In this document: positions 9,259-17,585 of the stretch, piece after piece | How the letters are laid out: each line of letters begins with the position of its first letter | Position numbering within the stretch: position 1 is the stretch's first letter | NCBI GenBank assembly: GCA_022822665.1 | Contig: JAJEAR010000060.1 | Span: 1 to 64,000, forward strand | DNA from: Alphaproteobacteria bacterium | Lineage (GTDB): Bacteria; Pseudomonadota; Alphaproteobacteria; Thalassobaculales; Thalassobaculaceae | Length of the DNA stretch: 64,000 bases | Direction: 5' to 3' | Notes under the pieces: generated by a model | Seen by the model: only the letters and a program-made list of their open reading frames with translations | Databases searched by the model: none | Told to the model about the DNA's origin: nothing | Translations under genes and position numbers: made by a program

Positions 9259-9474
9259 TCAGGCGGACTTCCGCTTGGGCGCAACGAGGACCCGGTCGCC
9301 TTTCTTGGTGCGCGCAATGTAGGCGCCGTCCGAACGGACGCCGTAGAGCGTGCCGCCAGCCTCGACCTCGGCCGCCAGGGCCGCCTTGATTTCGTCGCGC
9401 CAGCCCTTCGGGAACCCCGGAATGTCAGGCGGCGGTCCGTTTGGATACCAGTCGTCGCTCATGTCGCCTGCCAT
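9259..9474 (-). CDS. Small protein, putative antitoxin partner of the zeta-like toxin
   Basis: The 71-residue acidic-then-basic protein starts MAGDMSDDWYPNG and ends in a lysine/arginine-rich tail. I do not recognise a named family. The start at 9474 is supported by GGAGGT 7 nt upstream, better than the longer in-frame start at 9498. The zeta-like gene follows after 14 nt on the same strand, the usual antitoxin-first order. Unlike its neighbour it is intact. A role as antitoxin is inferred from position and size only. Confidence 0.6.
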   Translation of the reverse strand: MAGDMSDDWYPNGPPPDIPGFPKGWRDEIKAALAAEVEAGGTLYGVRSDGAYIARTKKGDRVLVAPKRKSA

Positions 9475-9623
9475 ACACTCCACCTCCGTTCCGTTCAAAC
9501 CGCCGCCGCAATGCCGCTCAGGGCGCGGGATGAGCCGGAATCAGGTACGCGCATCCGTCGCGAGTGTATTGACTACCATGATCGGTCCCGCCTGCCCGAC
9601 CTGCTTGGCCGACGCGCCACCCA

Positions 9624-9839
9624 TCAGCCGGCCTTGGTCGATCGGAGGGGCAGCGCCTCGGTTTCCAGCGTCGACAGGTCGAAGCGCTGAGACGCGTGGT
9701 CGATATCGAATCCGACCACTTCTCCGGCATCGTCGAGGTCGACATTGAGTCCGTCCGAGACCTCGCGTGTCTCCGCGCCCGGGCCGGTCTTGAGTTCGAC
9801 ATAGAGGCTGTCGGTCTCGGGATAGTAATGCAGTTTCAT
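9624..9839 (-). CDS. DUF2283 family small protein
   Basis: The 71-residue protein starts MKLHYYPETDSLYVEL and contains the DUF2283 core: YY..TDSLYVE, then VSDGLNVDLDDAGEVVGFDI, then a short amphipathic end. DUF2283 proteins are short beta-rich proteins often found paired with a small partner in toxin-antitoxin-like loci; their biochemical role is not firmly established. It lies 9 nt downstream of the frameshifted partner gene at 9849-10087 and is itself intact. Confidence 0.85.
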   Translation of the reverse strand: MKLHYYPETDSLYVELKTGPGAETREVSDGLNVDLDDAGEVVGFDIDHASQRFDLSTLETEALPLRSTKAG

Positions 9840-9848
9840 GGCTGACCC

Positions 9849-10087
9849 TTATCTGAAGCCTCGATCGAAGAAGGCATTGTGGATTGTCTCGCCGTCGTCA
9901 AGGGTTACGACGCGCAGGACACGCGGGACGGTTTCGCCCGGCCGGGTGACCTCGCCCCAGAAGCGATGCGGCCATCGGGCTGCTCCTCGCGCCGCAGCGG
10001 CGCGGCGATGACCGAGATGCACCAAGCCGGATCGATGTAGGGGCGCTTGCGCCGCACCTGTTCGTCGAAATAGCGCGTGGTCCTCAT
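9849..10087 (-). pseudogene. Small toxin-like partner of the DUF2283 protein, frameshifted
   Basis: From ATG 10087 the frame encodes MRTTRYFDEQVRRKRPYIDP and continues to REEQPDGRI. It then switches: one C appears to be missing at about 9967, between CGCATC and GCTTCTGG. The continuation RFWGEVTRPGETVPRVLRVV to FFDRGFR lies in the neighbouring frame and stops at 9849. Joined, the two halves give an 80-residue protein that I recall as a common partner of DUF2283 proteins; I cannot name a domain for it. The ATG overlaps the TGA of the fragment upstream (ATGA). As sequenced, no complete product can be made. Confidence 0.65.
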
Positions 10088-10240
10088 GCCACGGTATCAT
10101 GTGACGCGACTTCGTCGATCAGTTTGCCGACTAAGGCAGCGATCTCAAACACACCCATAAACTCCGCGGAGGCCCATTGTCCGTAGGTGCCGAGCCGCTT
10201 CACCACGGCCGACCAGCAAACGTCCATGACCAACTGCCAA
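10084..10240 (-). pseudogene. Possible C-terminal remnant of a type III restriction/helicase subunit
   Basis: The last about 45 codons of a minus-strand frame read WSAVVKRLGTYGQWASAEF and then VFEIAALVGKLIDEV before a stop at 10084. The W-x-AV-x-x-LG-x-x-GxW-A-x-AEF pattern resembles the C-terminus of type III restriction endonuclease or DEAD-box restriction helicase subunits. The stop overlaps the start of the next gene as ATGA, as in a real operon, which supports a genuine 3' end. Upstream of about 10240 the frame becomes proline/arginine-rich and unrelated, so only the tail survives. The family assignment is from memory of the motif and is tentative. Confidence 0.35.
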
Positions 10241-10448
10241 CAAACTTTACTGATAGCCACGCAGGGACCTGTCCATGGATCAACGGCTGTTCGCCGCCGT
10301 CGCAGTGGTTCGCCCCCCGATCTCATCGATCCTGCCGGCGACGCGGTTGGCGGCAGGCTTGACGGGATTGTCGGCGGGATGGACGTAGCGGGCGGGAGCC
10401 CGGACTTGGGTAATCTCTCGCCGACCAATGGCCCGCCGGTTGTCGTTT

Positions 10449-10672
10449 CGGCGATGCCGGCGGTGTCACCGGACGTGACATCAGCCTCGCCCGGTTCATG
10501 AACTCCTGCGCCGGCCTCAGAGACCGGCCAGGAATTCGAGGATCAGCCGCGAGGTTTCCTCCGGCTGTTCCTGCTGCACCCAGTGGCCGGCGCCCTCGAC
10601 CAACACAAGTCCGCGCATGTCGGTGCAGATCTTCCCGTTCATGCGGTCGGCGGCACCCGGTCGCTGGAATAC
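10449..10672. repeat. Right copy of the diverged direct repeat spanning the phhB/hydrolase junction
   Basis: This is the partner of 8331-8527. Here the phhB end is decayed (see 10450-10515) and the hydrolase end is intact. The two copies lie about 2.1 kb apart in direct orientation and enclose the zeta-like and DUF2283 modules. Confidence 0.8.
10450..10515 (+). pseudogene. Decayed 3' end of phhB
   Basis: The plus-strand frame from 10450 encodes GDAGGVTGRDISLARFMNSC, closely matching the true phhB C-terminus [20 protein letters not shown] (last codons before 8393). Nothing recognisable of phhB remains upstream. The frame runs on without the phhB stop codon into the hydrolase end. It is a remnant, not a gene. 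Confidence 0.8.
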
Positions 10673-11644
10673 TCCCCAGTCACTCACGCCGGATATGAAC
10701 AGGGACGGCTGGTCGATGGTCCGCCCGGCAAAGGTCCGCAGCTCGTCGCGGTCGAATTCGCCGGTACCGCGCCGGTACCAGTTGAGCCCGCCCTGGAATC
10801 CGTTTCTCGCGTACTCGCCGGTGTAGACAGCGAGTTCGTCATCGGTCAGCCATGTTGCGCGTGCGATTTCACTCGCGTCCGGCATGGCCCCGGCCACCGC
10901 GGCCGGCATGGTGTCGGCCAGGTCCATGATGTAGTAGGTGGGCATCAATGCCAGCTGGTCAGCCCGCCAGGCCTCGAGCCGGTGCGGGCGGTTACCAGAC
11001 CAGTCGGCGCTCTTCATGTGATAGTAGGCTCGCAGGAATGCGTGCAGCCCTCCCGGCGGATCGACCATGTGCGAGTTGGCGGGCCGGGTCGAATAGTACC
11101 AGTGATAGTGCTTGCGCGGTCGCTCCAGCGCCGCCAGTTCAGCGTGGATGTCGGGCCTTGCGGGGGGCGGCGCCGCCAGCGGTGGCGGACCGTCGAACGG
11201 CGCGCTCATCAGGATGCAGGACGCGAAGACGTCCGGTCGGGTCAGCGCCGACCAGGCCGCGACCGAAGAGCCATAGTCGTGACCGATCACCGCCGTTGCA
11301 CGGTCATGCCCGCAGGCCGCCAGCAGACCGATGGCGTCGCGTACGGTGTTGAGCAGCCTGAACTGGTCAAGCGAGGCATCCCAGTCCACCGGGCCCCAGC
11401 CCAGGGTGCGCCCGTAGCCCCGCAGATCTGGAGCGAGAACGTGGTAGCCGGCTCCGGCAAGCGCCGGCATCACCTTGCGCCAGCTGTAAGCCAGTTCCGG
11501 GAACCCGTGCAGAAGCAACAGTGCCGGGCGGCCGGGATCCCCGGCCTCGAGCAGGTGCATGACCAGCCCGTTGCGATTGTCCAGGTGGCGCGAGGTCACG
11601 CCGTCGGGCAGCAGTACCGGGTCGTAGGCCTGGTGCAGGGTCAT
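10517..11644 (-). CDS. Alpha/beta hydrolase, epoxide-hydrolase-like
   Basis: The 375-residue enzyme shows the epoxide hydrolase/haloalkane dehalogenase-type fold. LLLLHGFPELAYSW forms the oxyanion-hole HGFPE motif, the nucleophile is the aspartate of GHDYGSSVA, and the catalytic histidine is in EGAGHWVQQEQPE. A large cap domain (about residues 140-270) carries tryptophans and tyrosines (HYHWYYSTRP). The aspartate nucleophile argues for epoxide or related hydrolysis rather than ester cleavage. ATG 11644 follows GGAGG. The longer frame upstream was rejected. Its 3' end exists as a decayed duplicate next to phhB at 8397-8527. Confidence 0.88.
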   Translation of the reverse strand: MTLHQAYDPVLLPDGVTSRHLDNRNGLVMHLLEAGDPGRPALLLLHGFPELAYSWRKVMPALAGAGYHVLAPDLRGYGRTLGWGPVDWDASLDQFRLLNTVRDAIGLLAACGHDRATAVIGHDYGSSVAAWSALTRPDVFASCILMSAPFDGPPPLAAPPPARPDIHAELAALERPRKHYHWYYSTRPANSHMVDPPGGLHAFLRAYYHMKSADWSGNRPHRLEAWRADQLALMPTYYIMDLADTMPAAVAGAMPDASEIARATWLTDDELAVYTGEYARNGFQGGLNWYRRGTGEFDRDELRTFAGRTIDQPSLFISGVSDWGVFQRPGAADRMNGKICTDMRGLVLVEGAGHWVQQEQPEETSRLILEFLAGL

Positions 11645-11792
11645 GCCGATTCGCCTCCGTTGGCAGTGCCGTGCGGGCCCGCACCCTGCCATCCCGCGCG
11701 GGGCGGGTTCAAGCCGTCGGCACCCGGGGGTTGGCGGCCGCCGCCCGGGATGGTGTGATCACCGCGATCCAACGACCCTGGAGTACAGAGCA

Positions 11793-12668
11793 GTGACCCA
11801 GCATGACAGCAACCAGGTTCCGGGACTGTACCGGCGCCGGATCGGTGATGTCCTCGTGACCGCGATCTCCGACGGCTATCTCGACGCCACCTACGAGGTG
11901 CTGCGCGGCATCGACGCCACCGGGGCCGAAACGGTGCTGCGCGAGAATTTCCGGCCGGCTCCACCACGAATCTCGGTCAACTGCTACCTGCTGCAAAGCG
12001 GGACCCGTACCGCCCTGATCGACACGGGTTCAGGCGACAGCATGGGCCCGACGCTGGGCAAACTCCATGGGCTGCTTGCCAGTCTCGGCGTTGCTGCCGG
12101 CGACGTCGACACCATCCTTCTTACCCACATGCATCCCGACCATTCCAACGGCCTTGCCGATGCCGACGGCACGAGACTGTTCCCCGAGGCACGACTGGTC
12201 GTCAACGAGAAGGAACTGGCGCACTGGCACGACGATGCCGCGCGCTCGCGTGCCGACGAGACCGCCCGGACGCGCTACTTCGACGGGGCACGGGCCCAGG
12301 TCGCCCCGTACCGGGACCGCCTGGCATCACCGGCCGGCGAGCCGTTTCCGAATGTCACCGCGGTGCCGCTCGCCGGCCACACGCCGGGGCATACCGGCTA
12401 CCTTGTCGCGTCGGGCGGCGACACCCTGCTGATCTGGGGCGACATCTGCCACGTTCCCGACATCCAGGTCCGTCAGCCCGAAGTGACCATGGTGTTCGAT
12501 GTCGATCCCGACGAGGCAATCCGGGCCCGCAGGCGGGCCTTCGACATGACGGCCACCGACCGGATGCTGGTTGCGGGCATGCACCTGCACTTCCCGGGCT
12601 TCTGTCACATGGTCCGGAACGGCAGCGCCTGGCGGATGATTCCCGAGGCCTGGCACTTCACCGCGTGA
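11793..12668 (+). CDS. Metallo-beta-lactamase-fold hydrolase
   Basis: The 291-residue protein has the MBL-fold zinc motif HMHPDHSNGL (HxHxDH), a further histidine in the AGHTPGHTGY segment, an aspartate in IWGDICH and a C-terminal histidine in AGMHLHFPG. Together these form the binuclear metal site. Lactonases, arylsulfatases and related hydrolases share this arrangement, so the substrate is open. The start is a GTG at 11793 because the family N-terminus begins there and the frame upstream is shadow. GGAG lies about 10 nt before. It converges with the hydrolase at 12681, leaving 12 nt that carry a short GC-rich hairpin. Confidence 0.87.
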   Translation: MTQHDSNQVPGLYRRRIGDVLVTAISDGYLDATYEVLRGIDATGAETVLRENFRPAPPRISVNCYLLQSGTRTALIDTGSGDSMGPTLGKLHGLLASLGVAAGDVDTILLTHMHPDHSNGLADADGTRLFPEARLVVNEKELAHWHDDAARSRADETARTRYFDGARAQVAPYRDRLASPAGEPFPNVTAVPLAGHTPGHTGYLVASGGDTLLIWGDICHVPDIQVRQPEVTMVFDVDPDEAIRARRRAFDMTATDRMLVAGMHLHFPGFCHMVRNGSAWRMIPEAWHFTA

Positions 12669-12672
12669 GGGA

Positions 12673-12689
12673 GCGCCCGGTCAGGGCGC
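12673..12689. terminator. Short GC-rich hairpin between convergent genes
   Basis: GCGCCC (12673-12678) and GGGCGC (12684-12689) form a perfect 6-bp stem with a 5-nt loop between the stop codons of two convergent genes. The TCA in the loop is the stop codon of the minus-strand hydrolase. There is no U-tract, so termination function is only a suggestion. Confidence 0.3.
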
Positions 12690-13478
12690 AAGGAACCTGC
12701 GGACCTCGGCGTTGTAGGCGTCGGGGTTCTCCAGGTAGGCCGCGTGGCCCGCGCCGGGGATGCGAACCGACCGGGCATCGGGGATGATCGCGGCGAGTTC
12801 CTCGCTGCGCTCCGGTGCGATGATGCCGTCTCCTGCTCCCGACAGCACCAGGACCGGCATCGCGAAACCCCGCGCGAGCGGCCGGGTATCGGCGTGGTGC
12901 AGCACCAGGCAGGCCGGTTCCAGGCCGGCGAGCGGGACTTCCGACGCGATCCCGGCGAGTTCGTCCACGACGTCGCCCGACGCCCCCGCCGCCACCATGG
13001 CCGAGGCCCGTGTCCGGCCGTAGTCCTCGGGACCCATCCGGCGCCGGTCATCGAGTCTCGCGGTCCAGCGTGGACCCAGCGGTCCCTCTGCACCATCCCC
13101 GGTCCAGGTGCCGGACAGGATCAACCGGTCGACCCGCTCCGCGAACAGCCCGGCGAGTCCCTGGGCAATGACACCGCCCATCGAGTGTCCGAGCACGTGG
13201 GCGCGGTCGATGTCGAGTGCGGAGAGCAGGGCGGCGGCGACCGCGGCGTAACTCTCGAGGTCGGGGTCCACCGAACCCGTCTCGCCGTAGCCCGGCGCAT
13301 CCCAGGCGACAACCCGCCGGTCGCCGGACAACTCCCCGAACTGGCAACGCCACGACCGGCTGTTGCCGCCGATGCCGTGCAGCAGCAGCAATGCGGGTCC
13401 GCTCCCGGCTTCGCGGTACGACACCGGCCCCCTCGCGGTTTGCACGATCTTGCGTTCGTGGTCGGTCATGTCCGGCAT
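12681..13478 (-). CDS. Alpha/beta hydrolase, lipase/esterase-like
   Basis: The 265-residue enzyme belongs to the alpha/beta hydrolase fold. LLLLHGIGGNSRSW is the oxyanion hole region, GHSMGG holds the serine nucleophile, GAGDGI the acid and GAGHAAYLE the histidine. It resembles 3-oxoadipate enol-lactonase and related small carboxylesterases, but sequence alone does not fix the substrate. ATG 13478 has AGGTGGG upstream; a second ATG at 13469 is possible. It lies 14 nt behind chrA on the same strand and may be cotranscribed with it. Confidence 0.87.
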   Translation of the reverse strand: MPDMTDHERKIVQTARGPVSYREAGSGPALLLLHGIGGNSRSWRCQFGELSGDRRVVAWDAPGYGETGSVDPDLESYAAVAAALLSALDIDRAHVLGHSMGGVIAQGLAGLFAERVDRLILSGTWTGDGAEGPLGPRWTARLDDRRRMGPEDYGRTRASAMVAAGASGDVVDELAGIASEVPLAGLEPACLVLHHADTRPLARGFAMPVLVLSGAGDGIIAPERSEELAAIIPDARSVRIPGAGHAAYLENPDAYNAEVRRFLAP

Positions 13479-13492
13479 CCCTGTCCCACCTG

Positions 13493-14857
13493 CTACAGCA
13501 CCACAAGCATCATGCCCGCTGCGGCGCATCCGGCAAGTGTTCGCAACACGCCCTGGCTAAGCACCGGCAGCAGCAGCACGGCGAGGGCGGTCAACGCCAG
13601 GCTGGCCGGGCGGACGCTTTCCGGCACCGGGATCTCGAAAGCCGCCCACGCAAGGCCGCTGGGCGCCAGTTCCGAGAAGCTCACGTGCAGCCCGAACCAG
13701 ACCGCGAGGTTCAGTACCACCCCGACCACGGCGGCGGTGATCCCCGACAGTGCCGAAGAGATCGCGCGGTTGCCGCGGAGCCGCTCGACCCACGGTGCAC
13801 CGAGGAAGATCCACAGGAAGCACGGGGTGAAGGTCACCCACAGGGTCACGACGGTACCGAGCACGCCGGACCAGATTGCATCCCCTCCTGCGAGGCGTGC
13901 CGCACCGAGGAAGCCAACGAACTGGGTGACCAGGATCAGGGGGCCCGGCGTGGTCTCGGCGAGTCCGAGCCCGTCCAGCATCTCCTGCGGCGTGAGCCAG
14001 CCGAATGCCTCGACCGCCTGCTGAGCCATGTAGGCCAGGACCGCGTAGGCCCCGCCAAAGGTCACCACCGCCAGCTTGCTGAAGAACACCGACTGGCGGG
14101 CCAGCACGTGCTCGGAGCCAAGCAGACCGAGCAGCAGGACGACCGGTGCCGCCCAGAGCACCGCGAAGACCACGACCAGCACTACGGCACGCCGGGTGTC
14201 GGGCCGGGTATGGTCCAGCCGTCCCGACGCCTCAAGTCGCGCGATCACCGTCTCGCCGTCGCCGTCGCGGCCAACCGTCTCGCCGGGTGCCGGGGCGGTG
14301 CGCACCAGGCCGGAAAGCAGTCCTGCGAAGGCGGCACCGGCGACGATCGCCGGGAATGGGACCGCGAGCACGAAGATCGCGATGAAGGCGGCAACCGAGA
14401 TCGCGACCATTACCGAGTCGACCAGTGCCCGGCGGGCTATCCGGACCACCGCCTCGACCACGATGACCAGGACTGCCGCCTTGATCCCCTCGAAGGCGGC
14501 AGTGACCAGGGGAAGGTCGGCCCAGAGCAAGTAGGCGATGCTCAGGGCGAGCATGACGAGGGCGCCCGGCAGGATGAACAGCAGCCCGGCGATCAGGCCG
14601 CCAGCGGTCCGGTGAATGAGCCAGCCGATGTAGGTCGCGAGTTGCTGCGCTTCGGGCCCGGGCAGCAGCATGCAGTAGTTGAGGGCGTGCAGGAACCGGG
14701 TCTCGTCGATCCAGCGCCGCTCCTCGACCACCATGCGGTGCATCAGGGCGATCTGTCCGGCCGGCCCGCCGAAACTCAGGATCCCGATGCGAAGCCAGAC
14801 CGCGAACGCCTCTCCGAGCCCGGGAATGCGGTCGGTTTCCCGGAGCTGTGGGGTCAT
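13493..14857 (-). CDS. chrA: Chromate transporter, full-length two-domain CHR protein
   Basis: This 454-residue integral membrane protein consists of two CHR domains. The first carries the hallmark [15 protein letters not shown] followed by ERRWIDE and [14 protein letters not shown]. The second repeats the pattern as [14 protein letters not shown] with [16 protein letters not shown]. ChrA proteins expel chromate using the proton gradient, and some homologues carry other oxyanions. The spacer between the domains (about 200-225) is charged and cytoplasmic-looking. GGAG precedes the ATG. No chromate-responsive regulator was seen next to it. Confidence 0.92.
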   Translation of the reverse strand: MTPQLRETDRIPGLGEAFAVWLRIGILSFGGPAGQIALMHRMVVEERRWIDETRFLHALNYCMLLPGPEAQQLATYIGWLIHRTAGGLIAGLLFILPGALVMLALSIAYLLWADLPLVTAAFEGIKAAVLVIVVEAVVRIARRALVDSVMVAISVAAFIAIFVLAVPFPAIVAGAAFAGLLSGLVRTAPAPGETVGRDGDGETVIARLEASGRLDHTRPDTRRAVVLVVVFAVLWAAPVVLLLGLLGSEHVLARQSVFFSKLAVVTFGGAYAVLAYMAQQAVEAFGWLTPQEMLDGLGLAETTPGPLILVTQFVGFLGAARLAGGDAIWSGVLGTVVTLWVTFTPCFLWIFLGAPWVERLRGNRAISSALSGITAAVVGVVLNLAVWFGLHVSFSELAPSGLAWAAFEIPVPESVRPASLALTALAVLLLPVLSQGVLRTLAGCAAAGMMLVVL

Positions 14858-15578
14858 TCATGTCTCCGGGAGGCCGGTCGGGCCCAGGGTCAGCGTCTGC
14901 GGTCCCCGTATCTGCCAGAACAGGCGCACACTGTCGAGACGACCGCGGGCCGGGTCGCGACCGGTGACGGCGCGGTCGTCACGACCCCTGACACGGAAAG
15001 TCCGAGGGTGCACCAGCGCTGCCACTGCCAGTTCGGGCACAGGCGCGAACCCATCTTCACCCGGTCCCCGCGTGCAACGTACCGGATTGCGATGACGTGA
15101 CGTGCCTGCCATCACCGGAGCGGTCGCGAGCGTGCGAGTTCAGTCGCAACCTTCGTCATTGGGGACCTGCAGCCTGCTCGCAAGACGCGCGGTGCCGGAG
15201 CCAGTCTCAATCGGGAAATCGTCGCCACCGGCCTGTCAACCCTGCACCCCGCGCAGACCGGAGCGATAGGAGCAGTCCGTGATCAGGCCGCCGCCGCCGT
15301 CACCTCACAGACCAATGCGGTCTCCCCGACGCTGGATCACGACAGCTGCGGGAGAGGTTCCGCTGCGTGGCCCGCGCCCAAGCCGGTCTCGTCGGCCTGA
15401 ATGCGGCGTGGGGCATTCAGGCTCCGGGATAGCGGCGCGGTTATCCGGCTTGTGAACCGTGCAGGCGATCACGGTCAGACGGCGTGATGCTGGCGGTCGG
15501 TCGGGTCAGGTCTCGATTGACAGCCACACCCGGGGCCGATAGAGCAGCGGCGCAACCCGGCAGGAGAACGGACGAGCA
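14858..15578. other. 720-base stretch without a supported gene
   Basis: This is the upstream region shared by the divergent chrA and nucleotide-sugar dehydrogenase genes. Short frames are present, for example a minus-strand one at 14858-15115, but none shows a recognisable family or a good ribosome-binding site. The only clear structure is a perfect inverted repeat at 15395-15422. Promoters for both flanking genes must lie here. Confidence 0.4.
15395..15422. repeat. Perfect 10-bp inverted repeat
   Basis: GCCTGAATGC (15395-15404) is followed by an 8-nt spacer and its exact reverse complement GCATTCAGGC (15413-15422). There is no T-run on either side, so a classical intrinsic terminator is unlikely. 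The position, about 155 nt before the dehydrogenase start in a gene-free spacer, would suit an operator, a leader hairpin or the remnant of a mobile element end. Confidence 0.6.
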
Positions 15579-16868
15579 GTGCCCGAACAAGCCATCGCCG
15601 TGCTCGGAATCGGCTATGTCGGGCTGCCGCTCTGTCTGGCGCTCGCACGTCACCACCCGCGCGTGGTGGGGTTCGACACCGACCCCGGCCGGATTGCCGA
15701 GCTCAGGTCGGGGACCGACCGCAACGCCATCAACGGCGCCCCAGTCGAAATTCCGGCGTCCCTGGTCCTGACCAGCGAGCCCGGCGATATCGCGTGTGCG
15801 AGCGTCTACATCGTCACGGTGCCGACCCCGGTCAGCAGCGACCGCAGGCCCGACCTCAGTCTTGTCCGCAGTGCGTGCCGCACCATTGCCGCCTCGATCG
15901 CGCCCGGCGATCTCGTGATCGTGGAATCGACACTGTATCCCGGCGCCACCGAGGAGGTGTGCGGACCGCTGATCGCCGAGGTGTCGGGCCTGCGGGCCGG
16001 CATCGACTTCGCGCTCGGCTACTCGCCGGAACGCATCAGTCCGGGCGACGGACGCCGCACGCTCGAATCGGTGACCAGAATCATCGCCGGCCAGGACGGC
16101 CCGACGCTCGAGCGCATGGCGGCGCTGTACGGTCCGGCGATCTCCGGCGGACTGCACCGGGCGGCGTCGATCCAGGTGGCCGAAGCCGCCAAGATCGTCG
16201 AGAACGTGCAACGCGATCTCAACATCGCCCTGATGAACGAACTGGCGATGATATTCGACCGGCTGGGACTGCGCACGGCCGAAGTGCTCGAGGCAGCCGC
16301 GACCAAGTGGAACTTCCAGCACTTCACCCCGGGCCTGGTCGGCGGCCACTGCATCGGGGTCGATCCGCACTACCTGATCTCCCGGGCCGAGAGCCTGGGC
16401 TACTACCCCGAGGTGATCCGCGCCGCGCGGCGGCTGAATGGCGAACTGCCCGGCTTCGTCGTCCGGCGCATCCTCACCCTGCTCTCCGGCGCGGCCTGCA
16501 CTGCGCAGTCAGCCCGGATCGGGGTGCTCGGGATGACCTTCAAGGAGAACGTCTCGGACTTCCGCAACAGCCAGTCGCCGGCCATCGTGCACGCGCTGCG
16601 CGACTACGGCGCCGAGGTGCTGGCGCATGACCCGCATGCCGATGCCGCGGCACTTGCCAGGGCGACCGGGATCGAGACCTCCGGGCTCGACCGGCTCGCC
16701 GGGCTCGACGCCCTGGTCCTTGCGGTCCCGCACTCGGTCTATCTTGAGGGCGGCCCCGCCCGGCTGGCCGGGCTGCTGCGGCCTGATGGCGCCCGGGTGC
16801 TGATCGACATCAAGTCCGCACTCGACCCGGCCACGCTCGCAGGCGACATCACCTACTGGAGCCTGTGA
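15579..16868 (+). CDS. Nucleotide-sugar dehydrogenase (WbpA/TviB/WecC type)
   Basis: The 429-residue enzyme belongs to the UDP-glucose/GDP-mannose dehydrogenase family, which oxidises the C6 hydroxyl of a nucleotide sugar to a carboxylate with two NAD. It has the N-terminal GIGYVGLPL nucleotide motif, the central helix with KIVENVQRDLNIALMNE, the catalytic cysteine in GGHCIGVDPHYL and the C-terminal domain with TFKENVSDFRNS. The GHCIGVDPHYL and VENVQRD forms favour the UDP-N-acetylhexosamine group (TviB, WbpA, WecC) over Ugd. The GTG at 15579 is preceded by AGGAG. It supplies a uronic acid donor for surface polysaccharide. No other polysaccharide genes adjoin it. Confidence 0.9.
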   Translation: MPEQAIAVLGIGYVGLPLCLALARHHPRVVGFDTDPGRIAELRSGTDRNAINGAPVEIPASLVLTSEPGDIACASVYIVTVPTPVSSDRRPDLSLVRSACRTIAASIAPGDLVIVESTLYPGATEEVCGPLIAEVSGLRAGIDFALGYSPERISPGDGRRTLESVTRIIAGQDGPTLERMAALYGPAISGGLHRAASIQVAEAAKIVENVQRDLNIALMNELAMIFDRLGLRTAEVLEAAATKWNFQHFTPGLVGGHCIGVDPHYLISRAESLGYYPEVIRAARRLNGELPGFVVRRILTLLSGAACTAQSARIGVLGMTFKENVSDFRNSQSPAIVHALRDYGAEVLAHDPHADAAALARATGIETSGLDRLAGLDALVLAVPHSVYLEGGPARLAGLLRPDGARVLIDIKSALDPATLAGDITYWSL

Positions 16869-16919
16869 GCGGGCAGTCTGCCGGATACCGCGAAAGCCAC
16901 CGGCGGTCCCCACCCGGGG

Positions 16920-17549
16920 TCAGGCGCGTCGCGTCTTCAGCGCCTCGACCTGTGCGGGGGTCAGGAACCGGGTGTTCATCGAGCGCAGCAACAGGAACAG
17001 CCGCGCGGTTTCCTCCAGCTCCTCGGTGGCGTAGACCGCGTCCTCGAGCGAGGCTCCCGCCACCACCGGTCCGTGATTGGCCAGCAGGACCGCGTGGTGG
17101 TCCGACGCCATTTCCCGGACCGCGCGGGCGAGATCGAGGTCGCCCGGCGGATAGTACGGCACCAGCGGAAGCGTGCCGATCCTCATCACGTAGTAGGCGG
17201 TGATCGGAGGCAGCACGTTCGCCGGATCGACGTCGGCAAGGCAGCTCACGGCCACAGAGTGCGTCGAGTGCAGATGCACGACGGCGCCGGCCGACGGGCG
17301 CTGTCCGTACATCGCCAGGTGCAGGAAGCTCTCCTTGGTAGGAGCGTCCCCCGATACCAGCCTGCCGTCGGCATCCAGCCTGGACAGGCGGGCGGGGTCG
17401 AGTTCGCCCATGCTGGTGCCGGTCGGCGTCATCAGCCAGCCGTCATCGAGCCTGACGCTGATGTTCCCGGAACTGCCGAAGGTCAGGCCGCGTTCGAACA
17501 TGGACCGGGCCAGCCTGGCGATTGCATCTCGTTGCGCCGTCTCGGACAT
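16920..17549 (-). CDS. Class II aldolase/adducin family protein
   Basis: The 209-residue protein has the class II aldolase core. GLTFGSSGNISVR binds phosphate, a glutamate in TKES is the likely base, HLHSTHS gives two metal histidines and ANHGPVV the third. Members include fuculose-phosphate aldolase, methylthioribulose-1-phosphate dehydratase/aldolases and 3-oxo-tetronate 4-phosphate decarboxylase (OtnC). The gene lies 36 nt behind mtnP on the same strand. This supports a step in methylthioadenosine salvage, for example cleavage or dehydration of 5-methylthioribulose 1-phosphate. By sequence alone OtnC remains possible. Confidence 0.85.
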   Translation of the reverse strand: MSETAQRDAIARLARSMFERGLTFGSSGNISVRLDDGWLMTPTGTSMGELDPARLSRLDADGRLVSGDAPTKESFLHLAMYGQRPSAGAVVHLHSTHSVAVSCLADVDPANVLPPITAYYVMRIGTLPLVPYYPPGDLDLARAVREMASDHHAVLLANHGPVVAGASLEDAVYATEELEETARLFLLLRSMNTRFLTPAQVEALKTRRA

Positions 17550-17585
17550 GTTCCTATCCCTGCCACCGCCCGGGACGGTCCGGGC

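Noticed and set aside
13217-15100. 627-residue plus-strand open frame
   Set aside because: It is antisense to chrA and the hydrolase before it, rich in Arg/Gly/Asp/His as expected of a shadow, and has no recognisable domain.
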